DNA of 64,000 bases, taken from Gliomastix tumulicola. Taxonomy: Eukaryota; Ascomycota; Sordariomycetes; Hypocreales; Bionectriaceae. Location: NCBI GenBank assembly GCA_001599755.1, contig BCHX01000001.1, positions 682,001 through 746,000 of the forward strand. Reading direction: 5' to 3'. This document shows positions 31,298 to 42,570 of this stretch, in pieces. Position numbers and translations under genes: made by a program. The notes under the pieces are model-generated. The model did no database searches and was not told the DNA's origin. It worked only from the letters and a program-made list of their open reading frames with translations. Position 1 is the first letter of the stretch; each line of letters starts with the position of its first letter.

Positions 31298-32778
31298 TCA
31301 CATGACAAAGAGAAGGTCGGTGTCTGTTGTGTGTCAGTTTTCACTACGTCTGCGACTGAAAAGGAAGGAAAGGGTCGACATACCAAGCGGGTGGCTGCAA
31401 GACAGCTGGGGCTTCTGCGAGTAATCCTTCTCCAGGATGTCACGAATGCTGTTGAGAAGCTCGACGTAGCTCTGCTCGGGGTTCGCCTTGAGCGCCGTGA
31501 TGAAGGCGTACGACATGGCGCCCGTCGCCTTGTTGGCAATGCTGGCATCGGCACTGCGTGGGTGTTAGCTTTCAGTTCGCATTTCCACTGACCGGAGGGC
31601 CAACTTACGAGGTCTGATCGTCCTTGCTTCCCGACCACATGATGACATCGGCGGGCGATGTGCGCGTCTCCATCGTCTTCTGATAGGCATCGTCGCCGTT
31701 GTAAGCGGTCTTAGCAAACTTAAAAACGGAGTCCGCAACGCCAGCCAGATTGCCAGACGCATACGCCTGGACCGCGTCGAGCAGTCCTGCGCCCGCCTCC
31801 TTGGCCAGGTTGGGCTCCTTCAGCACACCCTTGGTCGAGTAGATGTACGGAAGATCCATGCACGAGGCCGAGTGGCACGAGTCGAAGATGGCCGTGAGGC
31901 GCACACCGGGCAGCAGAGGCCTGACGATGATGTGATGGATCTCGTCGTCAACAATGTGGCCGTTGTCGGTGTGGTCGACAGGGTAGATGACCTCATCGTG
32001 GCCGTCATCCTCATCGCCGTCGAGATCCTCGGTCTGGCCCCCGTGTCCTGGGAAAAGGTCAGCAGGTGAACTCAGATACGGCGATCAGAAAGCGCAAAGC
32101 CTCTGGCAAGATGCAAGCCGGCGGAAACATACCTGAGTAGTGGAGGAACAGCGAGTCGTTGGGCTGGGCGTCCTTAACGAGCCACTTCATGGCACGAATG
32201 ATGTTCTCCTTGGTAGGCTGCATGACAGGATCGGGGTTGTCGTCCGTCAGCTGGACCATGTCCTCGCGCTTGTAGTTCCATTTCTCGATGAGGTACGTCG
32301 ACAGGTTGTGGACGTCGTTGATGCAACCCCGGAGCTCGCCGTTCTGGCCGAAATAGTTGATGCCAATTAGAAGCGCCTTCCGCTTACCAGTACAGTTGGA
32401 GTACTGGAAGGTGTATCCCTCGGGGGCACCGTGGCCGAACTGCTGGGCGCCTGAAGGGGGAGGAGGGCCAGCTCGGGCGTAGCGGGCAGACGGGGGAGGG
32501 TGTCGGAGGGGGTAGCCGTAGGCATCAAGGCCGGCCGGAGGAGGGTAGGGAGGCGGAGGTGGTTTGTAGGAGGACCTCTGCTCGTGGCCGCCGCCATAGC
32601 CGCCTTGCTGGTATCCGCCGTAGCCGTATCCAGAGCCGTGCTCAGCAGGAGGAGGCCCGGGAGGAGGGCGGTGGTAGTCTCCTCCTCCATAGCCTCCCTG
32701 CTGGTAGCCGTAATCGCCGCCGCCGCCACCGTGGTGCTCAGCACCGTAGTGGCCCTGGCCAGGGTAGCCGTACGACAT
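31298..32778 (-). CDS. MCA1: Metacaspase (peptidase C14, type I)
   Basis: Calcium-dependent, Arg/Lys-specific cysteine protease linked to stress, protein quality control and cell death; cytosolic. Four exons (32778-32133, 32047-31609, 31553-31384, 31323-31298) give 426 residues. An N-terminal prodomain of about 120 residues is rich in Gly, Tyr, Pro and Gln, with YGGG, GYQQGGYGG and PPPP runs typical of type I metacaspases. The p20 domain begins KRKALLIGINYFG. The catalytic His is in HYSGHGGQ (about residue 217, rebuilt across the first intron) and the catalytic Cys in FDSCHSAS (about 273). The C-terminal exon restores SHPLDTDLLFVM, the conserved family end. Confidence 0.96.
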
Positions 32779-34839
32779 GCTGGAGTTGGGTCGAGATTCG
32801 CTCGGTTAATCGGTCGCGCACGGGGGAGGTATCGCGTTGGCGAGTCTTCGGGGGAAAGACGGGTGCGGAACGCGAGGCGGGGAGAAAATGGCAATGAATG
32901 AATGCACACCCAAATGGCAGAGGTAGGAAACGATGTGCGCGCGCAGGCAAGGCTGACGAGAGAAGAAAAGGAAAGAAAGGCAGGAGAGGCGGACGGGCGA
33001 CGACGCGGGGTGTTAGGCGCCAAGAAGCGGAGGCGTCAGCACAATTTCAGCTCGCAGAATCATCCCATGTTTGCCGTTAGCAAAACACGATGCAGGTCAG
33101 CAATAACAGCTCAGCTGCAGGAGGTGAGACCTCGGTGAGCGAAAGAGGCAACCAGGTGAGCCGAGCCGCTGCTCGGTGAATGCATTACGCGTCCTTTTGG
33201 AGGGGTAAAATGCCAAGCCGAGGGGCATTCACGACAATTTCCAGGGTCTTGTCCCGTTTTGTTAGCAGCCCCTCCAGTCGCGCCTGCCCTAAATCCCAAG
33301 GTACGCAGTACTGTACCTTCAGGGCGTTTAGTGAGCAGGAACGACTGCTGTGCCTTCCCGTCCGTTCCATGTTTAAGCTTGGTAACCAAGCTCAGGTGCT
33401 GCCCTGATTCTGATCGTTGACTCCTGAAAAGCTAATCGGCCACTAAAGAAGCGATCATGAGGCTCACTACGGGCCTCCCCGTACATAGCAGAGCTGTAGC
33501 GCATCCCACGCCACCCGTCTCCCTCTCCAGCTGATTACCCGATGCCGGGTCCTTGTTGTAATGCTCTAGACTGGGATATGGCTTGGCTGCAGCAGCACGT
33601 CCAATCTGGAAGCGTCTGGTGTCTGTTTTGTCCCCGTTTGATGTGGCAGGAAGGAGTAATAGTCGCTCATTACCTCACCCTGCCGCACCTTACACACTGC
33701 TCGTGACTGTGCGGCCGTCCGACCTGCGTGCGACCTGGTTACGCGTCCTTTTTTTCACTGCCGCCCATAAAAGAACCGGAGGCCTCCCAGGTCTTTGCTT
33801 GCCGTACCTGGCTTGTCTCAGCCTCTCGTCAGCGCTTCGTTTGTTTGAGGCCAGTGTCACTCCGGACTGACACTGGATGCCACTATTCAAGGTCCAGTTT
33901 ATGGTGGTACAGACGACTGACCCCTGCCGCCAGTGAGTATCCTCAACGGTACAACTTATCGGTTTTTTATTATGAAATCCTCTCGCTATAAGGCCCCTTG
34001 CTTCAATCAACACGGGACCGGCCTGGTACCTCGTGTATTTGAGCACAGCATCATGAGATCCAGCACAGTGAGTGAAAAATAAGGTCGTCGATGCCAAGCC
34101 GCTGTGAGCCTCACATGCTCCCACTGTTACTGCTGGTTTTGGTGGGGCCACCCGCTGTAAATTCTCTCCAGCGCCCGCTGAGTCGCCTGTAAGTCGGCTC
34201 CAGTGGATTTGTCAACGGAAATGCGTTACTGTTCCTCCCGTCTTTCGTTTCTGCCACGCAACATCCAGTCCCTCTCATCGTCTCGGGCTCGGACGCACTC
34301 TTCGGCACCCAACGCAGAGGAGCTCTGATTCACGGCGCCTTCCTTTAGACCGTCACGAGGTGATTTCTACACATCCCTCCTAGTTCCTTACCAAGATTCC
34401 TTGAGCACAACCTGCCTGATATTCCCGCGTGGGCACATCGGCCTGTGACCTGTCTCCGGCCGGTCTCCTCTCCTCGAACTTCCCACCCACAAACACTCCT
34501 CTTGGCCTTGGCACAGACCTGGCTCGACCTTCTCTCACCTGAACAAGCCTTCCTGGCCTTATTGCCCCTCCAGCCTGGGGTGACTCTCGGTGGCCCGTTG
34601 TTCCTTAAAAAGCAGCTCTTCTGCCGCCTTTCCCCATCCCACCTCCCTCGCTCCCCTCCATTCCGTTGGCTCCCTCTTTGCCGCCTGTCCTTTTCTTCCT
34701 CGACCTGAGCGTTCGGCTTTCCGGTGCTTTCAAGTACTAGCAGGCCCTTCTGTGTCTCTTTTCAACACCGCCAGTCCCTACTTCTCGACCTCAGACACAA
34801 CAAACCCGCAAACTCCAGATACCATCAAGACAGCCCACC
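32779..34839. other. Intergenic region between metacaspase and the WW gene
   Basis: About 2 kb shared by two divergent genes. No conserved coding region, tRNA or repeat found. The last 400 bp before 34840 are pyrimidine-rich, as in a fungal promoter and 5' leader. Confidence 0.45.
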
Positions 34840-35800
34840 ATGTCTTCCTTCTTCAAGAAGCTCAAGAAGGAGTTCGACGAGATCGTCGGCGACGACGACA
34901 AGAAGGACAAGGAGGAGAAGAAGAAGGACGAGTACAGCGAGTCTTCCCACGGCGAGGGCTACGGAAGTGAGTTCACCCCTGATTGATCCCGGTCTTCTCG
35001 ACGCCTCAGCTGCTAACGCTTCTCCTCAAGGCCACCCCCCTCCTCCCCAGTCCTATGGCAGCTACCATGGCGGACCTCCTCCCGGCGAGTACGGCCACCG
35101 CGGAGAGTTCTCCCCTCCTCCCCCCTCGGGCCACTATCCCCCTCCTGGCGGCGCGCCCTACGGCTCCCGCGGAGACTTCTCGTCTCCCCCTCCCCCCAGC
35201 CAGTACGGCGGTCCTCCTCCGGACCCCCAGTACCAGCCTCCCTCCGACAAGCCCCCTCTGCCCCACGGCTGGCGACCTCTCTTCGACAACCAGTCCCAGC
35301 GCTGGTACTACCTCGAGGAGTCCACCGGCCGCACCCAGTGGGAGGCCCCCGGCTACCACGCCCCTCCCCCCGGTGAGTTCTCCGAGTCTAGAGGATACGG
35401 AGACCACGGCGGTGGTGGCGGTGGCTATGGCGGTGGTGGCTATGGCGGCGGTACTCATCCCTATGGCGGCCACGACGGAGGATACCACGGCGACAGCGGC
35501 CACTACGATGAGTCACGTGGCCATGACGAGTACGGCGAGGACGGCGAGAAGAAGAAGAAGAAGAAGGACAAGGGCAGCAGCTCCAGCGGCATGCTCCTCG
35601 GCGCCGCGGGTGGTCTGGCCGTCGGTGCCGTCGGCGGTGCTCTGATCGCGGACGCCCTCGACGACAGCGACCCTGAGGTGCACAACCACTACTACAACTC
35701 TGCTCCTCCCGAGCCCGTCCCCGCCCCCGAGGAAGAGGGCTCGTCCTCCAGCAGCAGCAGCAGCAGCAGCAGCGACGAGGAGGAGTATGATGACGAGTAA
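34840..35800 (+). CDS. WW-domain protein with proline/glycine-rich flanks
   Basis: Adaptor-like protein of unknown role. One intron (34967-35030); 298 residues. A charged N-terminus (SFFKKLKKEFDEIVGDDD then KKDKEEKKK) is followed by a Pro/Tyr/Gly-rich stretch with repeated PPPP..YG. A single WW domain, LPHGWRPLFDNQSQRWYYLEE..GRTQWEAP, has both signature Trp residues, the YY pair and the final Pro. A Gly/Tyr/His-rich region, a K6 run, a GMLLGAAGGLAVGAVGGALIADAL glycine-zipper-like hydrophobic segment and an acidic Ser/Asp/Glu tail end the protein. The glycine-zipper segment could anchor it in a membrane or promote oligomers. The tail is encoded by an AGC repeat. Confidence 0.85.
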
Positions 35801-36945
35801 AGTCTCATGTTGTGTTATACGTAACTCGGGACGGGGAGTGTGTTGGGATATGTGTTGCACTCGTCTCAGGATCTGTTCTGGCCCTTCGAGTGTTACATGA
35901 CGATGGTATGGCTGATGACTTTCTCTTTGGCATGGATCCCCGACTTTCAGAGCCTACTTTGCCTGCATGAATGAAGAACCTTAAATAAAACGAGTGTCCC
36001 TGTTCCGTATGTGATACTATGATGGTTGTTGTTCGATGATGGCGACATGTTGCAGCTAGGTAGGTAATCTGAGACATCTTTTCACAAGAAGGCATCGTTC
36101 TGCGATGAAGTAGAAGCGAAAGCCATTCATAGGTACAGGATAATCTAATCTTTGCGCACCCACCTACTTTTGCCGATGAGCAACACGATGACCTTCGCCA
36201 AGGAGATGCTCATCTCTATGTCACCTAGTAAGGTTCCTCAATGAGTTCCGGGCCAGACTATTGCGCCTTATGACTGTATTTCTCAACAACTGAACAAGAA
36301 TTAAAAAAAAAATAACAGAATTTCTAAGTAAACCTCATTTCCCAAAAGTCATCAAGCTTGGAGTCTACCACCTACTCTACTCCGTTGAAGGTTGGGAGGG
36401 AAATGGTCCAGACGGGCAATTTAGACACATATGAACTTTATTGACTCTTTTTTCCTTTCTTCGAAAGCGCATACAGTGATATCTAAATACATTCTGAACA
36501 AATTCGTGTTTGTAACATGTAGATGAGAGAACCTGTAGGACACTCATTGTGTTCATTGAACCAGGTGTCCTCGCAAGTGACGCCTAGACAAAGACGATCA
36601 CTAGAATAGAACTTGATTCTCTTCATCTACAGCAGCTAATACAACTCTTCTTCAATATTGACAGAGATAATCTTGGTTACGAGGATTTCGTGCCACGCAG
36701 ATCCTTTGCGTCAGATTGCAATAGTAGCTAGTGACTACCCAAAAAGGGGTCTATAAACTCTACCAAGGTGGTCGAAGCTTAGGCAGAGTTCCAGTGGCTG
36801 GATTCTTTGAACGTGCTTCCACTCTGAGTCATCGACGGACAACATAAACGCCTACTAGCCAACTCCCCACGCCCAGATTCTCTTCCATCAACATCAGACA
36901 GTCAACCACAAGAACAAGTAAGCCCCCCTTCTCTAGTAACTCACG
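35801..36945. other. Intergenic region
   Basis: AT-richer than its neighbours, with A runs near 36300. I see no gene or repeat. Confidence 0.4.
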
Positions 36946-37788
36946 ATGTCCGAAAGAAAAGTGCTGACGAAGTATTACCCACCAGGTACGCCCCCCGATC
37001 AAACCTACGCTCTCCAAATCATACCCCTCGCTGACCGTCCCCACAGACTTCGACCCCTCGAAGCTCCCACGACGCGGCAGACGCCAACCCGATGGCTCCA
37101 GAACGCAGACCGTCCGCCTCATGGCGCCCTTCTCCATGAAGTGTCTATCCTGCGGCGAATACCTCGGCAGAGGGCGCACCTTCAACTCGCGCAAGGAGAC
37201 GCGGCGCGGAGAGACCTACCTGGGCATACAGATCTTCCACTTCTCGATCAAGTGTACCCGATGCAGCGCGCCCATCGTATTTCGTACGGATCCGAAGAAT
37301 GGGGAGTACGCTATGGTCAGCGGCGTGGTGAGGAACGCGGAGCCGTGGCGGGATGCCAGGCTGGCTGCTGAGTCGGATGAGCAGCGGCTAGACAGGCTTG
37401 AGGCAGAGGGGCAGAAGGAGAAGGAAGGACAACGTGCAGATGATGCCATGCAGAATCTTGAGCACAGGGCCCATAATGGCGAGACGGAGATAGCCGTTGC
37501 TGATGCTCTGGACCAGATCCAGCTTCAGAATGCTGTGCGTGCCCGAGCTTTATGCAGGAGCGGGAGGTCACTGTCGATGAAGTGGACAAGGAGCAAGACA
37601 GGCTGGACGGCGAAGAGGCTTGTTTGGCCTTTCGCCAACGCAGATCCGCCCCGGTTACTGAAGCAGAAACGGCAGAGGAGGATCGTGAAGAAGCGTCGCT
37701 ATCTCTCACGAAGTCATCGAGGCGCCCTGCGAGGAAGCAGAAGAAGGACTACGCCGCAGCGCTCGGTATCAAGCCTAAGAAGCCATAG
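36946..37788 (+). CDS. YJU2: Yju2/Cwc16-family splicing factor, with apparent frameshift
   Basis: Component of the NineTeen-associated spliceosome that promotes the first step of splicing; nuclear. Exon 1 (MSERKVLTKYYPP) is joined across the 36986-37046 intron to DFDPSKLPRRG, the family start. A Cys4 zinc module follows: MKCLSCGEYLGRG with IKCTRCSAPIVFRTDP, then VVRNAEPWRD. The acidic helical region reads well to ALDQIQLQNA (about 37533). The same frame then turns into a basic stretch unlike the family that ends at 37831. The +2 frame instead reads EREVTVDEVDKEQDRLDGEEA and ends ALGIKPKKP at 37788, the proper Yju2 C-terminus. So one base is missing or extra between about 37533 and 37552, or there is unusual processing. 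I give the end of the family-like frame. Confidence 0.8.
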
Positions 37789-38470
37789 CCAGCATTGGAC
37801 CTACAGGGAGGCGGCAAAGCAGCAAGCATAAGGAGGCTGCTCTGACACGTCGCCGCCGCATCAAGATTGTCCACCAAGTCGTTCAAATTTACCCTTCGCC
37901 TTTTTTCTTACACTCCTACGGCATGTTATCCCAGAGATATCAGACGGCATCTCGGAGGCCGCCCGGTGCAACTCACTCCGAAATCCCCAGGATTGCAGTG
38001 ATCTCCATGCGTGCATATTAAGTCGCGTGTGCCAAGATGGGAATAAGACCTGTCGATCGACAGATCGCAGATAAGCAGGAGGTCGAGAGTTAATACCCGG
38101 CCGGCAGAAACGACGGAGATTTTGTGTCATATAAATCGACCATGTGAACACCATATGCAGGAACAAATCCATTCCCTCTACTACTTCTGTCGATTCAATG
38201 CAGGAAGAAAACAAGATGCTTACCGTCTTTAGGTAATATCCCCTTTCTTCCGATCACCTCGTTGGTGGGAAATCCTTGCAACGGCATCAACGCGGAGAAA
38301 GTTGCAGCGAGATGCCGAGGTGACACGGTGAATTTAGCCCGAAGGGATGCAGCGTCACGAGCTGCACTGTCACTCGACTACGGTTCATAAAGGAGACCTT
38401 CAACTCTCTTAAACAGTTCCCGGGCCACAAGGGTACGCACGATCAAGCGGTAGCAAAACAGACGCTCAAA
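37789..38470. other. Intergenic region
   Basis: About 680 bp. A minus-strand frame at 38214-37861 has no domain and is not supported. Promoter of the pectate lyase lies at the right end. Confidence 0.4.
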
Positions 38471-41276
38471 ATGAGAGGCATACTCGGTGTCATCATCGGC
38501 TGCGCTGCTGTGGCTGCTGCAGCAAGGACAAGGGTCAAAGTCCACCCGTCGCAGATCCGTCTCCTCGAAGACACAGACTATCAGGTCTGGTCCATTGCCG
38601 ATGAGACGACGGCGACATTCAGCGCCAATGATCTGGACTTCACGCTCTCCGCCGGCGGCGACATTGCTCTGCAAGGCGACTGGCGCAAGATCACATACCA
38701 GGAGTTCGTGCCGAAACTGGGCGAGAGACTCGTCGGCACGGCTGTCACGACGCACGAGGATTCTAATGGAGGCCCCCTCACGCTGACCATTGAGGGACTG
38801 ACGGCAGGCGAGCATTCCCTTCTGGCGTGGCATAACAGCTGGCAGACCTTGGATGCGTATGCCACTGTCTCTGTGTCCGTAAACGGCGAGGAGGTCGGAG
38901 CGGTAGGTGACGATGTGGCGTGTTGAAGCGCGCGATACGGAAGCTCACGTCACGTAGGACGTGTCTCAATCCGGAAGCGTCGACAATATCTGGGAAGCTG
39001 CTACATCGTATGTGACTTTCACTGCGTCTGGCTCCGACCCTGTCGAGATCACCTTCACGCCCAGCAGCGCCAACAACCGCGTCTTCCTCAACGGCTTCGA
39101 GGTCGACAGCCCCGCCATCGACCAGCAGATCAGCTTCCCCTTCCCCGAGAACAAGAACGAGCGCATCGAGACCGAGGACGGGACCGTCTCGGCATCCTGG
39201 AGAGCTCCCGCAGGCATCGACGCACCGACGTACGATGTCTATCTCGGGACCAGTGCAGATGAGCTCGAGGCGGTTGACAGTGGCCTGACTGAACCAGAGG
39301 TCACCTTCACTGGTGAGAAATCTCGCGTGTTTCCCCCCTCTCCAGCGTATCGCTGACAATCGTTTCAGGACTCGACAGCATTGAGACGTACTACTGGCGT
39401 GTGGACGTCATCTCAGGCGATGAGACATTCGTCGGCCGCGTCTGGACGTTCCGGCTCGCGCATCTCGCCTTCCCCGGCGCCGAGGGCTACGGGTGAGCAA
39501 GCCTCCCTTCCTTGAGGAGACCTGTCCTAACCTATCTTCAAGACGTTTCGCCCGTGGCGGTCGCGGCGGAAAGGTCGTCCATGTAACAACACTCGACGAC
39601 GGCGAAGAAGAAGGCACTCTCCGCCACGCCCTCACCATCGCCACCGGCCCGCGAACCGTCGTCTTCGACGTCGGCGGCGTCATCACCACGACGAGCCGGC
39701 TAACGGTCAACGGGCGGTACATCACGGTTGCTGGACAGACGGCCCCGGGCAAGGGCATCGTCGTGCAGGGCTGGCCCCTGGGTCTCTCGGGCGCGTCAGA
39801 CGTCATCTTCCGGCATGTCCGCGTGAGGCCCGGCATCGTGTCCGGGGCGACCATCGACGGGATGGGGATGCAGGGGTCGAACTACTGCATCATGGATCGG
39901 TGCTCTGTGGTGAGTCTGACGCTGTAAAAGAATGGACTGTTAGCTGATGGAAGTCAGGGCTGGGCTATTGACGAGTGCTTCTCCTCGCGCTCGGCGCACA
40001 ACATCACCCTCCAGCGAACCATGATCTCCGAGCCGCTGAACGTCGCAGGCCACCAGAACTATCCCGAAGGCACTGAGCACGGCTACGCGGCAACCATCGG
40101 CGGCGACACTGGCTCGTTCCATCACAATCTCATTGCGCATGCTGAGGGCCGGAGCTGGAGCATGGGCGGTGGTCTTGACGCGGCGGGCTATTTTGCAGGC
40201 AGACTGGACATTCGCAACAATGTCGTGTACAACTTTGGTGAGGCTTGCGTGAACTTTCTTTAAAAGCTGAATCTGCTAACACGCCTGAAAGGCGGACGAG
40301 TGACGGACGGCGGTGCCCACGAGGTCAACTTTGTGGGCAACTACTACAAGCCAGGGCCTTCCAGCGAGCTGACCTATGCCCTCCAAGCCACGGTCAGTCA
40401 TCCCCTTCGCCAGCATATGGAAATCACACTGACTTGAGCCAGTATGAGGACGGCATGCCCGGGACACAACAGTACCACTGCGCAGGAAACTCGATGCCTG
40501 GCCACTTCGATCAGGACTCGGTGCAGTTCCCTCCAGGAGATGGGACATCGGTGACAAAGGATATTGCCTGTTATGCGGACGTGTCCATCGATCCTGCGCC
40601 GACGTATCAGCCCTTCTTTGATGAGCCGTAAGTAGCCTTGCAGCATGCGACGCAGAAGGAGAGCGAGCACTGATATGTTTCCAGCTTCTGGCCCTCGCAC
40701 GCGACCACACACTCCTCAACCGACGCCTACAAACTCGTCATCTCCGACTCAGGTGCCAGACAGCCAGTCCTCGACGACCACGATCGCCGCATTGTCAACG
40801 AGACTCTCACCGGCAGCACGACCTACGTCGGCTCCCGCTCTGGCAAGCTCGGCATCATCGACTCGCCCGAGGACGTCGACGGCCTGGAGGAATTTCCGTC
40901 AGTCTCGCGTGGTGCTTCCTGGGATGCCGATGGCGATGGTATCGCGGACTGGTGGGATGGCGACACGGGCGGTGAAGGATACACAGTGCTGGAGGGGTAC
41001 ATCAACTTCATGGCCGAGCCGCATGTGTTCGTCGAGCCGGGCAGCTCGGTGACGGTAGACTTGGGGGATGTTCTGGCAGCTGGATTCGAGGGAGACGCGA
41101 CGTTTGAGGTGTCGGGTGCGAGTCTCGGAAGTGCGAGTGTGGACGGATCGGAGCTGGTGTATGCAGCGGGGGAGACGGGCATTGAGCGACTGCAGGTTGA
41201 CATTGTTGATGGCGAGGGGACTGCCTGGACGAGGCAATTTGGCGTCGCTGTGTTTGCCGGTGCTGGAGATGTATGA
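38471..41276 (+). CDS. Secreted bacterial-type pectate lyase-like polysaccharide lyase
   Basis: Probable extracellular beta-helix lyase acting on pectin. Eight exons (introns 38903-38957, 39313-39368, 39493-39542, 39910-39957, 40238-40291, 40393-40442, 40628-40684) give 811 residues. The N-terminus MRGILGVIIGCAAVAAAA is a signal peptide. Residues to about 300 form sugar-binding-like and fibronectin-like beta modules. The lyase core starts AFPGAEGYGRFARGGRGGKVVHVTTLDD and continues GPRTVVFDVGG, ITVAGQTAPGKGI and VIFRHVRVRPG. This is the pattern of bacterial PL1-type pectate lyases rather than the usual short fungal ones. The DADGDGIADWWDGDTGGEGYTVLEGYIN segment is the calcium-binding style C-terminal motif seen in those bacterial enzymes. 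A bacterial origin is inferred; the many introns show the gene has long been in fungi. Confidence 0.85.
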
Positions 41277-41442
41277 GTACACTTGGTAGGCAGACATTGA
41301 AACCCGACGGAATGGTTCCATGTACATGCAAGTACCTTAAGCGGGGTGAATGCGCTACTACCTTGGAGGAAATCTCAGCTCTCGCTCCCGTCCCACCGCC
41401 AACGGGGCCCTCAACTTCCCAACACCATCTCTAATCCTCAAA

Positions 41443-42504
41443 ATGACACCGATCTTGATCCTCGACGGCGGCCTCGGCACGTCGCTCGAGTCAGAGCACG
41501 GCGTCACCTTCAACAGCGCCTCAGACCCCCTCTGGTCCTCCTCTCTCCTGCTCTCCTCCCCGTCCACCCTCCTCGCCTGCCAGCGCTCCTTCGCCCAGGT
41601 CCCCGTCGACGTCCTCCTCACGGCGACATACCAGGTATCTTCCCACGGCTTCCTCACGACGCGCAGCGCCGAGCACCCGCAGGGCGTCGCCATCAATGAC
41701 ATCCCGCGTTACCTCGACAGGGCGGTGCAGATCGCAGAGGCCGTAGCAGGGACGCACGCCCCCAAGATCGCGCTCAGTCTAGGTCCCTACGGCGCCTGCA
41801 TGATCCCCAGCCAGGAGTACTCGGGCCGCTACGACGCGCAGCACGACGACGCCACGCAGCTGGAAGCCTGGCACGCCGCCCGGCTGCGCCTGTTCGCGTC
41901 CGTCCCGGGTCTGGCCTCGCGCATCGGCTTCGTCGCGCTCGAGACAGTGCCGCGCAGGGACGAGATAGCAGGCATGCGGAGCGCACTCGCGCGCGAGCCG
42001 GCACTCCGTGACGTGCCCTACTGGGTGTCTTGTCTCTACCCGGGCGGTGATGCGGGCGATCCGGACGCGGAGGAGAACTACTGCCTGCCAGACGGGACCT
42101 CAGCCAGGGAGGCCGTGATCGGCATGTTCAGCAGTGAGCACGGCCCGCCGCCTTGGGGCATCGGGATCAACTGCACCAAGACATGGAAGCTCGAGGCCAT
42201 TTTGCGGCGGTACGAAGACGCCGTCAGGGAGATGGTCGAGAGTGGCCGGCTGCAGGAGTGGCCGGCGCTGGTGCTGTACCCGGACGGCACGAGCGGCGAG
42301 GTCTACAACACGGAGACGCAGGTGTGGGAGAAGCCAGCCGCTGTGCCGGGATCGGAGCAGGACAAGCCGTGGGCTGAAAAAGTTGCTGAGATAGTGGAGG
42401 GCACGGTGGCGAGAGGGGAGTGGTCGCAGGTGCTCGTGGGCGGGTGCTGCATGGCGTCGCACCGGGATATCAAGAAGCTACGGGAGCGACTCCTACCGAG
42501 CTGA
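41443..42504 (+). CDS. Homocysteine S-methyltransferase
   Basis: Transfers a methyl group from S-methylmethionine or S-adenosylmethionine to homocysteine, giving methionine; cytosolic, zinc-dependent. The product has 353 residues in one exon. The start at 41443 puts LILDGGLGTSLE at the N-terminus, as usual for the family; an upstream in-frame ATG at 41350 would add a non-conserved extension. Further marks: TATYQVSSHGF, ALSLGPYGAC, FVALETVPRRDE, WGIGINCTKTW with the first zinc Cys (about residue 244), ALVLYPDGTSGEVYNTETQVW, and LVGGCCMASHRDI with the paired zinc cysteines. Orthologous to yeast Mht1/Sam4. It could recycle the homocysteine that arises downstream of homoserine. Confidence 0.95.
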   Translation: MTPILILDGGLGTSLESEHGVTFNSASDPLWSSSLLLSSPSTLLACQRSFAQVPVDVLLTATYQVSSHGFLTTRSAEHPQGVAINDIPRYLDRAVQIAEAVAGTHAPKIALSLGPYGACMIPSQEYSGRYDAQHDDATQLEAWHAARLRLFASVPGLASRIGFVALETVPRRDEIAGMRSALAREPALRDVPYWVSCLYPGGDAGDPDAEENYCLPDGTSAREAVIGMFSSEHGPPPWGIGINCTKTWKLEAILRRYEDAVREMVESGRLQEWPALVLYPDGTSGEVYNTETQVWEKPAAVPGSEQDKPWAEKVAEIVEGTVARGEWSQVLVGGCCMASHRDIKKLRERLLPS

Positions 42505-42570
42505 ACAAACCATATGGAATATAGTACCACACGTGACAAGTGTGCAGGACAGTGTCTTGGAAGATGCTAC

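Noticed and set aside
37517..37557. A 23-nt GTGCGT..GCAG intron to mend the Yju2 frame
   Set aside because: Shorter than the minimum for spliceosomal introns and far below the 48-nt minimum seen here; a base error or true frameshift is more likely.
7444..42504. Methionine-pathway gene cluster (homoserine dehydrogenase and homocysteine S-methyltransferase)
   Set aside because: The two genes lie 33 kb apart with unrelated genes between them.
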